Translations under genes and position numbers: made by a program
Notes under the pieces: generated by a model
Told to the model about the DNA's origin: nothing
Database searches by the model: none
Seen by the model: the letters and a program-made list of their open reading frames with translations, nothing else
Shown here: piece after piece, positions 11,254-25,340 of the stretch
How positions within the stretch are numbered: position 1 is the stretch's first letter
Layout: each line of letters starts with the position of its first letter
NCBI GenBank assembly: GCA_020747065.1
Contig: JAGMVK010000003.1
Span: 2,294,001-2,358,000 of the forward strand
Source of the DNA: Cadophora sp. MPI-SDFR-AT-0126
Lineage: Eukaryota > Ascomycota > Leotiomycetes > Helotiales > Ploettnerulaceae
Length of the DNA stretch: 64,000 nucleotides
Direction: 5' to 3'

Positions 11254-12125
11254 TTAATTGGTATTGGCTTCTTGTGCCATTTCAGGAGGTACCCATAGCC
11301 CAACACAACCTCCGACCAATCCTACCCAGACCATGAGATACTCCTCCATAGCGCACTCAAAATTCTCCATAGCTTCCTTAGTCTGGCATGGATGGATGAA
11401 GAATGCTGGCACATCGGTAATCGGGTGAGGCTACAAAGTGTGAGACATTTATATTAAGGAAGTACTAGAAAAGACCTACAGCTGCCGACACCCCTCCGGT
11501 AATCCCTGCAGCTCGAAGCTTGCTCTTGAATTCGGGAGGTACCAAGTAACGATAGACAGAGTCCAAATCGAAAGTAGGTTCACCCATAGGTAGGTCATGT
11601 AATGTGAACCAAAGGGTGGGCATACTGTAGGTGGGATGGAGGTGGATTTCGTATGTTACGTATGGCTGATGCGAATACTGGCTGTATCTGGGAAGAGCCT
11701 CGGTTTCATCTCCAGATTTGACCTTTGGCGAAAGTGGGCGAAGTGCTTCCTGTGTCCAAATCAACAAAGAGTCAGTCTTCATCCTGCTCAAGCTTACTCA
11801 CCTGGTCCGTATCCTCATCCGCTGTATCGATCATCATTTCAGCATCATTCTTCTCCCTAGTACCTCCGCCCAACCCACCACTTGCTCCACCAAGCATCTC
11901 TAGCGCTCGTGACAAATCATCTGCATCATCTGGAGGTTGAAGCAGGCGAAGAATCTCAATATACGAGTTCCCTGTAGTTGCCACACGGCGGGAGCGAATT
12001 TTGAAGATCTTTCTAGTTGGGCCCAACTTTGCTCTGACATATTTCTGGTCGAAGAACGCACAAGCAAGCTCAAACTCTTCCTGATTGAGGAACGGCCATT
12101 GTCGATAATCATCGTGACGACCCAT
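11254..12125 (-). CDS. ATG10: Autophagy E2-like conjugating enzyme Atg10
   Basis: E2-like enzyme that conjugates Atg12 to Atg5 in autophagosome formation. Three exons: 11802-12125, 11480-11749 and 11254-11430; introns 52 nt and 49 nt. The spliced CDS is 771 nt, 256 aa. Near the N-terminus is the family motif WPFLNQEEFELAC. The core contains PTLWFTLHDLP, YRYLVPPEFK and, right after the last splice, HPITDVPAFFIHPCQTKE. In the HPC motif the catalytic cysteine is residue 213. An acidic, glycine-rich insertion of about 40 residues before the first intron is variable in the family. The last exon is essential for activity and is too short to show up as a long open frame. Divergent from the ER mannosidase gene. 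Confidence 0.9.
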
Positions 12126-12685
12126 CTTTCTGAGGTTAGAGGAGGAAACTGAAAAGCAATATTGAATTTGGAGAGCCTAGTCTTGTGATAGAACCTAACC
12201 ACTGAGAGTGATGTGAACATATGTTTCTCTGCTGGATGCGAGAATCGAGTTCACTTACGAGCTCCTGCCACACTTATGAGATGGGAAAGGGTAACCTTAC
12301 ACCATGGTTGTGAGTCTGAGAGACCAAGCTGTGAAATCTTCCGGTCTAGATCTTCGCGCTACAATGCTGTTCATATGTTGGTATCCAATTCTCACGTTCA
12401 GTGTGTCGAATTGAAACTGATTGTCCCGCTTTTGATTCAAATGAGTAAATTTGGATCTTCAATATTCATAGTAGATGTAAACTCCAACAGGACACAAGGC
12501 TGACAAAGGAGGGCGAGGCTCGCTTCTCCCTTGCAGATTTGAGTTTAAGCGGCGTAACGGCTTAGCCTTCCAGGTCCTCCTATCTGCCATCAACATACAA
12601 CGTGTACTGATCGAACAATTTATTGTCAATCTTTCGGTGCAGCATTTGCGCAGCCACTCTTTTAAGACATGACCCAGCATATTCG
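12126..12685. promoter_or_regulatory. Intergenic promoter region, ATG10 / ER mannosidase
   Basis: 560 bp between divergent start codons. An in-frame ATG at 12623 upstream of the chosen mannosidase start would add 21 residues (MSIFRCSICAATLLRHDPAYS) that look less conserved than what follows, so part of this interval could be coding. No other gene is seen. Confidence 0.45.
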
Positions 12686-15009
<2,324 letters not shown>

Positions 15010-16140
15010 TAAATATGTATTGTAAATATCTGCACAGGAAAAAAGGGAAATGGTCAGGTGGGACATCATATGTACTTGTATAATGTACACTATAATGCAG
15101 ATAGGCCATGAGCCTACTCTCGAACTATTTACAATCTCACGGTACTCTGATCAAGCTTATGGATCATGCAAGTCAGATCAAAAGTCAGACCCATCTCCAG
15201 AAAATCCACTTCCAGGACCGCGTCTTTGGACCAAGGATCCGCTAGTGTACTTCACCATTCGTCTCACCTTAAAGTTGCAGCGCAGCTTAATCAAGAGACG
15301 AGATAAGGTTTGTCCGCATCTTCATGACAGAGTAGGAGTCAAGGGTAGAACGCAGCGCATTCAATAGATTGTTCTTTGGTTCGAGCTCTTATAGGAACTC
15401 ACAGTCGGACAATTGCATCGACAAATTCATGAACTTGATCACCATCTGAACAGCGCATGGTGACAGAAAAACCGGGGCTTGGCCATACAGGTTCCGACCC
15501 GACAAAGTTTATTTTCATTCGGCTGATCCCATATCCCAAATCCCAAGTTCCCCAGGTATGGCCCCACCGGTCGTCCTCTCGACCTATCAAGGTCCCAGCA
15601 GCCGAACTCTCCCTTGCGAGAGATAAGGCTTTCCCAGAAGGGATGGAGGAGGGCTGGGCAAGTCTGGGCAACGATCCTTCAGATTGAAGGGAAGATGGGC
15701 CGACCTTCACTCAACAACGTTCATGTCTTCCATCTCATCCCTCACAGGATCACTCGGAATGGATAGCCATTGATGCTGTCGTCCGCGCTATCGGAGGCAA
15801 AGGTTGGAACGCCTCACTGCTGTCGAAATCTCACCGTCCTGCGCCGAATCCAACATACCCGATAGCCAACCCGCACCTTCTGTGCCTTTCGCACCGTTCG
15901 AACGTACCTCTTTCAAGGCGCTCGAGGACCGTAGAGGATCAGATCTACGAGATCAAGGTCTATCCTCAAATTGGAGGTCAACATTGGCGCGCTTGAAACT
16001 CGCAACCTTGACACGCGACCCTCAGTTGACTTGTGGAGGGGTGGAGATCTAGATGGTCAAGAGGGCCATACGATCGTTGGAGCCGTATCATATATTCAAA
16101 ATATCAAGCCGGTGTCGCGTATGCGGGCCAGCCGAGCACG
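15010..16140. other. Intergenic region with one doubtful two-exon frame
   Basis: Between the mannosidase and the permease. A + strand frame from ATG 15457 to a GTATGG donor at 15556 joins in phase 0 to an open stretch starting after ...CTCACAG at about 15769 (WIAIDAVVRAIGGKGW, ending QIYEIKVYPQIGGQHW). The minus strand of 15399-15710 is also open and ends at a potential GTGAGT donor. Neither matches a family I know, so I do not call a gene. The stretch may be an upstream leader of the permease or a decayed gene. Confidence 0.3.
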
Positions 16141-18257
16141 ATGAGTGACAAAGACGTGGAACAAGGTGGAAATGGATACCTCAAGAAGGCTGCCACTCCA
16201 AGTTACCAGAGTGGGAGTATTCGGGAGCCCAATTACGAGGAAACGACGATCGTTCACCAGCCTTACTATAGACGTGTTATTGAGAGCTTCAAGCGGGATC
16301 CTCTGTTGAAGATCACTCCGAATGGGGTCATTGGGGCGAATGGGCATGTCTTTCAATCTGAAGCGGCTGCTCAGAATACGGCCAATTCTCCTTTAGCAAG
16401 GAAGTTGAAGGGGAGGCATCTGCAGATGATTGCAATCGGTGGTTCTATTGGTAAGTTTCGCCGATATATGTGGTGTTAGCAATTTCTAATGGGATGCAGG
16501 AACTGGTCTTTTTGTCGCTTCAGGTATGTCTTTGTTTTCTACTTATAAGGTGTCAGGCATACTATGACGAAGGGATGTGTAACACATATGACTTCCCAGA
16601 GTCACAAGAGAGCCTTAGCTCACTGAGATCGAATTACAATAAGATTGGACTCTTACATTCCTGTAGGAAAGGCCCTTGAAACCGGTGGTCCTGCTTCGCT
16701 GCTCGTCAGTTTCTCCCTCATCGGTATCATGCTGTACTGCACTATGCATGCCCTCGGTGAGATGGCTGTATTGTTTCCGGTTGCAGGATCTTTCTCAGCT
16801 TACTCAACACGTTTTCTGGACCCAGCTTGGGGCTTCGCAATGGGCTGGAACTATGCTATGCAATGGCTTTGCGTTCTTCCTCTTGAGATCATCGCCGCAT
16901 CTATTACGGTCAACTACTGGGATGAACACCAGAGATATAGCCACTCGATATTCGTCACAATTTTCCTGGTCCTGATCGTCACTATCAATATGTTTGGGGT
17001 TAGAGGATATGGAGAAGCCGAGTTCATCTTTTCGTTCGTCAAAATCGTCGCTGTGATAGGATATATGTAAGGCTTCCCACACCCTCTGTGTTACTGAGAG
17101 CGACTTCTGACTATTGAGCAGTCTTCTGGGAATAATATTGAACTGCGGCGGCGGCCCTGATAGTGGGTATATTGGGGGCAAATATTGGTCTACTCCAGGT
17201 GCATTTCACAACGGCTTCAAAGGACTTTGTAGTGTGTTTGTCACAGCTGCCTTCGCATTTGCAGGGACGGAGTTGGTAGGTCTCGCCGCTGCAGAGACTG
17301 CCAATCCTCGCAAATCACTGCCGACTGCTATCAAGCAGGTGTTCTGGCGTATTTCGATCTTTTATATCGCTAGTTTGACAGTTGTTGGGCTTCTCGTCCC
17401 GTATGACGAACCACGGCTTTTGACAGGAGACAACGCACTCGCGGCAGCATCCCCTTTTGTCATTGTAGGCTCCATCTCGGTTTTCTCTACTTCCAAATGC
17501 AAGCTTTAGAGAATAATGCTAACATTTAATCTACTTCTAGTCCATCAACAACGCCGGCATTGAGATTCTACCGTCCCTGATGAATGTCGTTATTCTGATC
17601 GCAGTTCTGTCTGTTGGAAATTCGGCAATTTTTGGATCCTCGCGTACCCTGGCCGCTCTTGCAGATCAAGGCCAGGCGCCGAAGTTCTTCAGCTACATTG
17701 ACCGGAAAGGCCGTCCTCTCCTCGCGATCTGCTTTGCCTCGTCTCTCGGTTTAATCGCTTACGTCGTGGAATCCGAATCGCAGGGAACAGTTCTAGATTG
17801 GATGCTGGCTCTTTCTGGGTTATCTTCAATATTTACATGGGGCTCAATCTGCCTCTCGCACATACGGTTTCGCCATGGGTGGAAAGCTCAGGGGCACACA
17901 CTTGACGAGCTCGCTTTCAAATCTCAACCTGGCATTATCGGGTCGTGGATCGGCTTCATCTTCAATTGCCTAGTCTTGGTAACTCAATTCTGGACTGGAG
18001 CTTTTCCGGTCGGGTACGAACAATTGACAGGTGCCGAACAAGTACAGCACTTCTTCCTTGGCTATCTGGCAGCTCCTATTGTTATCACGTTCTATCTTTC
18101 CTATAAATTCTGGTTCAAAACATCCGTCATGAGCGCTAAAGATATGGATCTGACAACGGGCAGGAGGGAACTTAATCTCCCGGAATTGATTGCGGAAGAG
18201 AAAGCGGAGCGTGCTGCTTGGCCTCGATGGAAGAGAGGATACAAGACTTTGTGCTAG
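16141..18257 (+). CDS. Amino-acid permease, yeast amino-acid transporter (YAT) family
   Basis: Plasma-membrane proton-coupled amino-acid permease of the APC superfamily, GAP1/dicarboxylic-type branch. Five exons: 16141-16450, 16500-16523, 16667-17066, 17122-17464 and 17541-18257; 597 aa. The 24-nt second exon encodes TGLFVAS, the core of the first transmembrane helix (GGSIGTGLFVASGKALETGG), so it is obligatory. Also visible are the soluble N-terminal tail ending LKGRHLQMIAIGG, GEMAVLFPVAGSF, MGWNYAMQW, GTELVGLAAAETANPRKSLP, SVGNSAIFGSSRTLAALADQGQAPK and ALSGLSSIFTWGSICLSHIRFR, giving about 12 membrane segments. Substrate cannot be read from sequence. An in-frame TTG- or ATG-led extension to 16033 exists but looks non-coding. 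Confidence 0.93.
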
Positions 18258-19313
18258 TATATGAACTTTTTTTTGGTGTTATCTGGTATTGTTTTCCTAT
18301 ACCCACGTTGTAAACGATTTTGGAGAGTATTATTAGCGGGTTGGAACGGAGGACTGGATCTGGTTCGGATCGGGGCGTACACGAGGCAACCGCGATCAAC
18401 GGGCGGAGGTGTATCCGGTAGATTCTGGTACGCTGGCTCCTGTAGGCTCAGAGAAATATGATCTGCTTACTGGTCATCGGCAGGAGTGGGGGCGGAGCAT
18501 ACTCATAAGCATACTATTATCCCCACCGAGTAAATGTCCCTTGTGAAGAGAGCACCACTTCTTGGAGACCTTTTGACACTTAAAAGTGGTGTGTACCCAC
18601 ACGGCGCTGAGATGTGGTTTTCGGTCGGCTCCGAGCCAAGCTCGCTTGTGTGAACAAGCTGCCACAAGGCCAGGATAAGCTTCGAGGCTTTCCCACGACC
18701 TTTCATCTTCGACTTCCACTTTCCTTCACAGCTCCCGGAGTATCTGCACAGTCAGCATTTCATGTCTGAGCGAGGTGATTCGTCAAGTTCCGAGTAATCC
18801 GGATTTGTGTAGCTTTATCCCTCTGCCATTACTGAAGTAATCCAAACTACGGCGAAGGGGTGCCGTCCTCGGCGACAAACAAGCTTGACAAGGGCTGACT
18901 AGTGAGGGGTGTAGAACGGCAAGCTTCAAGCGGAAGCTATTTCGATTGGCCGTTGACGGAGTTCAGAGCGTCGAGGAGGGGTAGCTCTCCACCAGATGGC
19001 CCAACCAGCTCAGTCTGCGGAGATCGATAGCATGGAAAAGTGGGAGGATCTGGAGCTGGTGGAGTTTTGCTATTAGCCATGCCTTTTCGAGTTGACGGGG
19101 CCGACTTCTCTTTTTTCCCTTATCTGATGCATGATGCGAAGCTACTGCATCCGCCTTATATGATAAATATGACTATGGTGCTGCCACGGAAGCTTCTTCC
19201 TTCTGTTGTTTTGGTTTATTGCCAGTCATTCTATTACTTCTTCTCAGAGAAGTCTTGATCTCCTGTATTGTTGAGACACCTCCGGTACATTAAAGCAGTA
19301 ATCGACATTCATC
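18258..19313. other. Intergenic region, no gene seen
   Basis: About 1.06 kb between the permease and the histidine-phosphatase-like gene, both on +. Only short unrelated frames are present. The last 200 bp before the ATG are pyrimidine-rich with TATATGATAAATAT-like AT patches near 19158-19171, fitting a promoter for the downstream gene. Confidence 0.45.
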
Positions 19314-20809
19314 ATGCTCGTCAAACAACTTCTATTCATTTCGTCCCTCATGCCTTTGATCCAAGCACAGGAGACAGTTCTTGGTGTCTATATCTTCCAC
19401 CGTCACGGAGACCGCACATCCAAGAGCACTCCACCAACTTCCCTGACTGATCTCGGATACCAGCAAGTTTTCCAATCAGGAAACTTCTACCGTAACCGAT
19501 ATGTGGACTCCAATGCGTCCTCCCCCATCTTCGGTCTCGCTACAGATATTGTCAAGACTTCTCAATTGAGCGTCGAGGCTCCCGTCGATGCGGTACTCCA
19601 GAATTCAGCAGCTGGCTTCTTGCAAGGGCTCTACCCACCAGTCGGGACTACTCTAGGCACTCAATCTCTTGCCAATGGCTCAAGCGTATCTGCTCCATTG
19701 AATGGCTTCCAACTTATCCCCGTCAATGCTGTGGCTTCAGCTTCAAGCGGTGCCAACTCTGAAAACTCGGGCTGGCTTCAAGGACAATCTGGATGCAACA
19801 AGGCCATTGTCAGCTCCAACAACTATTTCTTCTCTGAGGAGTACTTGAACAGGCTCAATTCCACTGCTGGATTCTACTCGAGCCTTCTCCCGGTTGTGAA
19901 TGGCATGTTCACGTCTGCTACTGATTCTTTCAAGAATGCGTATACCAGTAAGAACCCGCCTTGAAATCAATGCTTGCTTGAATAGTTGTGCTTATGATAT
20001 CCTTAGTCTTTGACGTCGTTAACGTTGCGCTGATCCACAACACCTCCATTCCATCCAGTGACCTCCTCACTGATGGGAACATTTTTCAACTCAGGACTCT
20101 AGCCGACAATCACGAGTTCAACTTGGCTTACAACGCATCTGAGTCCATCCGAGCAATTGCAGGTTCCACCCTGGCCGCTCAGATCGTTCAGCAATTGAAC
20201 TCGACTATCGTCGGGAAATCAAAGGTCCCAGTCGGTATCCAGTTCGGAGCCTACGCTTCATTCCTCTCGTTCTTCGGTCTCACCCAACTCCCAGCCGTCT
20301 CGGAGAACTTCACCGCCGTCGTCGACTATGCTTCTTCAATGACTTTCGAGCTGGTTACAAACGCTACGGTTACCAACACCTCCTACCCAAGCGTTGACAA
20401 TATCTCCGTCCGCTTCCTCTTCTCCAATGGCTCAGCTGCGGCCAACCCTCTCACTACCTATCCTCTCTTCGGGCAATCCGAGACCGTTCTTCCATGGACA
20501 ACGTTCGTCTCAGAGATGAACAAGTTCGCCATTGGAGACCAAGACACCTGGTGTGCTCAATGCGGGAACACTGATGGCCTCTGTGCTTCCAGCACTGCCA
20601 CCACCTCTTCCTCGCCTTCCGCTACTCCTTCGTCGTCTTCGGGTGGTATGTCGAAGGCTGTGGCAGGTGTGATTGGGGCTATGGTTACGTTGGCGGTTAT
20701 TCTTGGCTTGGAGGGTTTGGTTCTGTTGATCGGTGGATTTAGATTGGTTAATAAGAAGAGGCTTGCTGCTGTGCCAGTTGAGTCTGCTTCGCCAGTTGCA
20801 AAGGCTTAA
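19314..20809 (+). CDS. Histidine acid phosphatase-like protein, membrane-anchored
   Basis: Member of branch 2 of the histidine phosphatase superfamily. Two exons: 19314-19947 and 20007-20809; 478 aa. Signal peptide of about 18 residues (MLVKQLLFISSLMPLIQA), then the RHGDRT nucleophile motif at residues 30-35 (His31 catalytic). The mature protein has many N-glycosylation sequons. Near the C-terminus a Ser/Thr-rich linker precedes a single transmembrane segment (AGVIGAMVTLAVILGLEGLV) and a short KK-containing cytosolic tail. The region where active phosphatases and phytases carry the HD proton donor reads VGIQFGAYASFLSFFGL, without an HD pair, so activity is doubtful or uses another acid. A surface or endomembrane location is likely. 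The substrate is unknown. Confidence 0.85.
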
Positions 20810-21572
20810 GTGCGGAATACTTGGTGGAAATAATGGGACAATATCAGGTGGGATTGGAAGGGAATATATTTCTACGGCTCATGTGAGATGAATGATACCA
20901 TATTTCTGTCAGACCGAAGTTCAAATGAAAATCTAGCAATGGAGAGGAAGGAGTAACTCAAAGTGAAAGCCCACCCTTAGCGAGCTTCAGAGCTTCTGCT
21001 CTGGAAGAACCTTCCAATGTAGGACAGTTCAAAGTTCTTTCAGACGAGTACATTAACCTCTTCAAGAGTCCTTCACGTAAACCAACTGCCTCTCATACCA
21101 GCCTAGTGTCGGGCGTCTCCAAAGTGTCTTCACGTGATGATCCCTGCCAATGTTCTTGTTGGGGGAAATATGCGAGGTACGAGATTTAAGTCGCAAGGAG
21201 GAGTCATCTCACCCAAAACTTTACTTCGAATCTCTCTTAAGGCGCAAACATCAAAAGGAGCCAATTTCACTCATCTGTATCGACTGCATCTCATTTGTAG
21301 CCAATAAGGGTTCAACCGGTATATTTAGAGAATTTGAGACCCAAAGCGTTTGCGTTCGTCACCTCTCTCCACCCTTGGCGTTAGCTGAAGCGGGCGATTG
21401 AGGAACATTACTCATTGAAGCACAGTACCGTTCCATACAACAACATTGAAGCTAGACTCCATTTTAGCTCCATATCCGTCCTTGATCGACTATTTATTAC
21501 TTTTGCCTGGAATTGAGGACAATTGGTTTATTTACCTTATCAGATCTCAATAGGCTTTGAATTGTTGCAATC
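20810..21572. promoter_or_regulatory. Upstream region of the branched-chain aminotransferase
   Basis: 763 bp without a convincing gene. It contains a perfect TCACGTGA palindrome (CACGTG core 21131-21136), the sequence bound by Cbf1-type bHLH factors in yeast sulfur-amino-acid genes. The distance to the ATG is about 440 bp. Function here is inferred only from the motif. Confidence 0.4.
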
Positions 21573-23499
21573 ATGAACGGGCATGCAGTGGAGAGCTTGA
21601 CTCACCTCACCGTCTCCGGCATCGACGCCGCGAAGAAGACGATCCAGGAAGAACCGGCTATTAAGGACCTTGATGCTTCGAAGCTGACTGTGACGAAGAC
21701 TTCGAGTCCTAGAGAGATTCCAGAGGTCAATTCTCATGAGTGAGTGTTCCTTGATTAGCTTCCTCCCTTGGATGGTCTGATCGGGCTCGGAATATATCTT
21801 CCTGGCACATGTATCGACTGGAAGTATGCAGTCATGGGATTATGACTGACTTTTACATAGAGTATGGGACATGAAGACTTGTACAGACCATAGTGAGTGA
21901 CTCTAGATGTCTGTCTGACCGACTGTGGCAACGCCTCATTGCCATTGGCATTCAACTCCAACCTACCATCTCAACTACTTCCTTGTAATTGATTTCGTAC
22001 TGATGCCTCCCAGTGGTTATGGTAACATGGACATCCGACGTCGGCTGGCACGCACCAGAAATCAAGCAATACGGACCTCTAACGATGTCGCCAATCGCTT
22101 CATGCCTGCACTACGCAACCCAATGCTTCGAAGGTCTGAAAGTGTATCGGGGCTACGATGGCAAGCTCCGACTCTTCCGTCCCGACAAGAACTGTGCTAG
22201 ACTCTTGATGAGCTCGCAGAGAGTAGCTCTGCCACCTTTTGATCCCCTCGAGCTAGAGAAGTTGATGAAAGCTTTCTTGAAAGTCGATGGTTCTAGTAAG
22301 TCTGATGTCTTACGAGCCTACTACGATATGAAAATAAAAGAATAAAAAGTGCCTGACAGTCTCTAGAATGGCTGCCAAAGAGCCGACCAGGCACTTTCTT
22401 GTACATCCGACCAGCGGTGATTGGTAACGGACCAGAGATTGGAGTGACGGCACCAGCGGAAGCTCTTCTCTTCATCGTTGCTGTTGCTTGGCCTGATCTA
22501 TCGAGTTCCTCGAGGCCGGGAAGTCCGCCTAGAGCGCCTGGATTGAAGTTGCTTGCTTCGAAGAGTGATGTGAGAGCTTGGCCTGGTGGTTTTGGGTACG
22601 CCAAAGTTGGAGCAAATGTAGGTGAAGAACTCCCGCGATTTGTGTTAACTTGTATGGCGTGGATCAAGGGCATTTTGAAGGGCAATTAGCTCATGGCTTT
22701 TTCTTGCATGTTTGAGAAGCCTTGCTGACTGTTCGAAACTAGTACGGCCCAGCATTTGCAGCTCATATGGAAGGACGAAAATCTGGCTATGATCAAATTT
22801 TATGGTTGCTTGGATCTGATTTTCAGGTGAGTTAGCTTTTTTCGTCCCATTAAAGCTTCAGAATTCGACCTCTCGTAAACAGTCGCTCTCATGAAACGGG
22901 GCTGATGCAAAAAGCTCTCAGGTCACTGAAGCAGGGGCAAGTAATTTCTTCGTCGTCTGGAAGACCAAAGAAGGAAAACAGCAGCTTGTAACTGCACCTC
23001 TCGATTCCAAGATCATTCTCGACGGCATCACTCGACGAAGTGTAGTCGAACTGGCTAGAGAGAGACTCGTAGAAGGGTCGAAGCACCTCGCTCCTAACAT
23101 GCAAGCTTTGGAGGTCGTCGAGAGGACATTCACTATGATTGAGTTGGAAGAAGCGTGGAAGGAGGGGAGACTCGTTGAAGCTTTCGTGTCTGGCACAGCT
23201 GTGAGTTCATTGTCTATTTTATGCCGACCACATTGGTAAATGTAGGATGATTGCTAATTCCGGTTTCAAATAGTACTTCATTACGCCGTGCTCGGCTATC
23301 AACTTCAGAGAGAAGGAGTTAGATATCCCGATGGGTGATGGATCGAGTGGACATTATGCTGCGCTTTTGAAGAAAGTATGTCAATTCTGTGAAAGACATA
23401 ATTTGGTCGTTTTGGCTAACATGAGTGCTTTAGTGGTTGAATGACATCAAGTATGGAAATGAATCTCATGAATGGGGTGTCATTGTGGAGGAGGACTAG
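21573..23499 (+). CDS. BAT2: Branched-chain amino-acid aminotransferase
   Basis: PLP-dependent fold type IV aminotransferase that makes or degrades Leu, Ile and Val by transfer to 2-oxoglutarate. Eight exons: 21573-21739, 21861-21892 (32 nt), 22014-22295, 22367-22617, 22743-22826, 22922-23200, 23274-23375 and 23434-23499; 420 aa, all phases consistent. Signatures: [23 protein letters not shown], split here as [41 protein letters not shown] with the PLP lysine at about residue 240; [27 protein letters not shown]. There is no obvious mitochondrial presequence, so the cytosolic BAT2-like form is more likely; the symbol marks that guess. In yeast these enzymes can also transaminate 4-methylthio-2-oxobutyrate, the last step of methionine salvage. 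Confidence 0.92.
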
Positions 23500-23945
23500 A
23501 GGACCAGACATAGAGAAGCAATCAGGGAGTGGACTCGTCATAGTCATGATAATTGTCATCGAGGATTAAGCATGACTGTACACTCACTTTTGGTAGACAA
23601 AAGTCGATGAACAAATAGAGTAAAAGAATCTACGAATGAAATCGATGCTCAGCCATATGTTAAATTCGATGAAAAGTAGTAGGCAAACTCATTGGTCTGG
23701 TGTAAAGGCGAGTAGTACCTGGGAGGGCCAAGGCCAAGCTTCAGGGGACAAGCCGAGGAGGGGTTCAAATGAGGGAGGGGTCCAGTCAGCTACACTAAAG
23801 CTACCCTGCCCTGCAAAGCCCACATTTACTTACACCAGACCAAAGCCTACCCCTCCATCAATATTTCTAGACCGCCATTACCTACCCTCTTTCTCGAATT
23901 CCATATCTTCACAGCTTCAACCAATTCCTCATATACATCCTCAAC
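23500..23945. other. Intergenic promoter region of SEC53
   Basis: 446 bp between the aminotransferase stop and the SEC53 start, both on +. The last 150 bp are strongly pyrimidine-rich (CCTACCCC/CTTTCTC patches), as is common just upstream of fungal start codons. No gene is seen. Confidence 0.45.
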
Positions 23946-24948
23946 ATGGCAGCAGCATACCCAGCACTGAAGGACCGTCCAATTGCCAACACAATCTGCC
24001 TCTTCGATGTCGATGGCACCCTCACATATCCACGCGGGGTACGTACCTCCCCCTCTGCCACCTTCCAAAAAGTAAACACCACAGACCTCCAAATCTGACA
24101 AATTTCTATAGGAAGCAACCCCCGAAATGCTCTCCCTCCTCCACGCCCTCCGCCAAAAAGTAGCAATCGGATTCGTCGGCGGTTCCGACCTCGTCAAACA
24201 ACAAGAGCAGCTCGGCGCTCCCGCAAAGGCCAACGTAACGACCCTCTTCGACTTCTGCTTCTCCGAAAACGGCCTCACAGCTTTCAAACTCGGCGAGCCC
24301 CTCGCAACACACTCGTTCATCTCCTGGCTGGGCGAGCCCAAGTACAAGGAGCTCGTCAACTTCATACTGCACTACATTGCGGATCTGGATATCCCTATCA
24401 AGAGGGGCACGTTTGTGGAGTTTCGGAATGGGATGATTAATGTTAGTCCGATTGGGAGGAACGCGAGTGCGAAGGAGAGGGACGAGTACCAGCTTTATGA
24501 TTTGCAGCATAAGATCCGCGAGACGTTTGTGGGTGTGCTGAGGGAGAAGTTTGGGCATTTGGGGTTGACGTGAGTACAGTAATCCGTCTGCATGTTGCCC
24601 AACCATTGCACTGCAGTGCTCTGGACTGGCATGTGAAAACGAGAGGAAAGGAAGAGGAGAGAAAGTATTGGCTGACAGCTTTCTTTGCCATACAGATATT
24701 CAATCGGAGGTCAAATCTCATTTGATGTCTTTCCCACGGGCTGGGACAAGAGATATTGTTTGCAGCATCTCGAGAAGGAAGCAAAGGAGCCAGGCGGAGT
24801 GGAATACACAACCATCCATTTCTTTGGAGATAAGACGGAGGTCGGCGGGAACGACCATGAGATTTACAGCGATCCAAGGACGATCGGGCACTCGGTGAAG
24901 GATTTTGAGGATACCATGAGTCAAGTTAAGAAGTTGTTTGATCTATGA
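23946..24948 (+). CDS. SEC53: Phosphomannomutase
   Basis: HAD-superfamily enzyme that converts mannose-6-phosphate to mannose-1-phosphate in the cytosol, supplying GDP-mannose for N- and O-glycans and GPI anchors. Three exons: 23946-24038, 24112-24569 and 24696-24948; 267 aa, about the normal family length. Motif I is LFDVDGTLT with the two catalytic aspartates. Other hallmarks are [63 protein letters not shown] and [20 protein letters not shown]. The short first exon ends exactly after PRG, and the last join gives [15 protein letters not shown]. It converges on the PhoD-like gene. Confidence 0.95.
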
Positions 24949-25340
24949 CTATCGAAACTTTGATGATGAAGAAACGACGGAGAATGGAACAACAAATGAA
25001 GTATAATTCCAGGGTTACAGAATATGAAAAGTTCTGTTCGGCGCTGCCTTCACTTAGATTCGGCATATTTGGTTTGGTATCAAAGACTCTGTAACTCTAG
25101 ACCAGGCGTATTCTTTTTGCTGTCTTTCTTCTCGGTTTATTCTGAGTAGATTAAGGAACAATGGTCGGAAAGAGGGAAGAAGAACAGGCTTCGTCAAACA
25201 TTCAGGCGCTAACCTACAACTCCAATTTCTGTCCCAATGCTGCTTAAAAAGCAATAATTCTTCGCGAAAAAGAATAAGTAGAATCGTTAATCCATCTTCA
25301 ATCACCTTACTGTACTCTGTTACTCCGCCTCGTCCACTCA
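24949..25340. other. Convergent 3' intergenic region
   Basis: 392 bp between the stops of SEC53 (+) and the PhoD-like gene (-). The sequence is AT-rich and compatible with two 3' UTRs. Nothing else is recognised. Confidence 0.5.

Noticed and set aside
15399..15710. 103-codon minus-strand frame with a GTGAGT donor at its end
   Set aside because: No matching downstream exon of plausible length was found, and the opposite strand is equally open.
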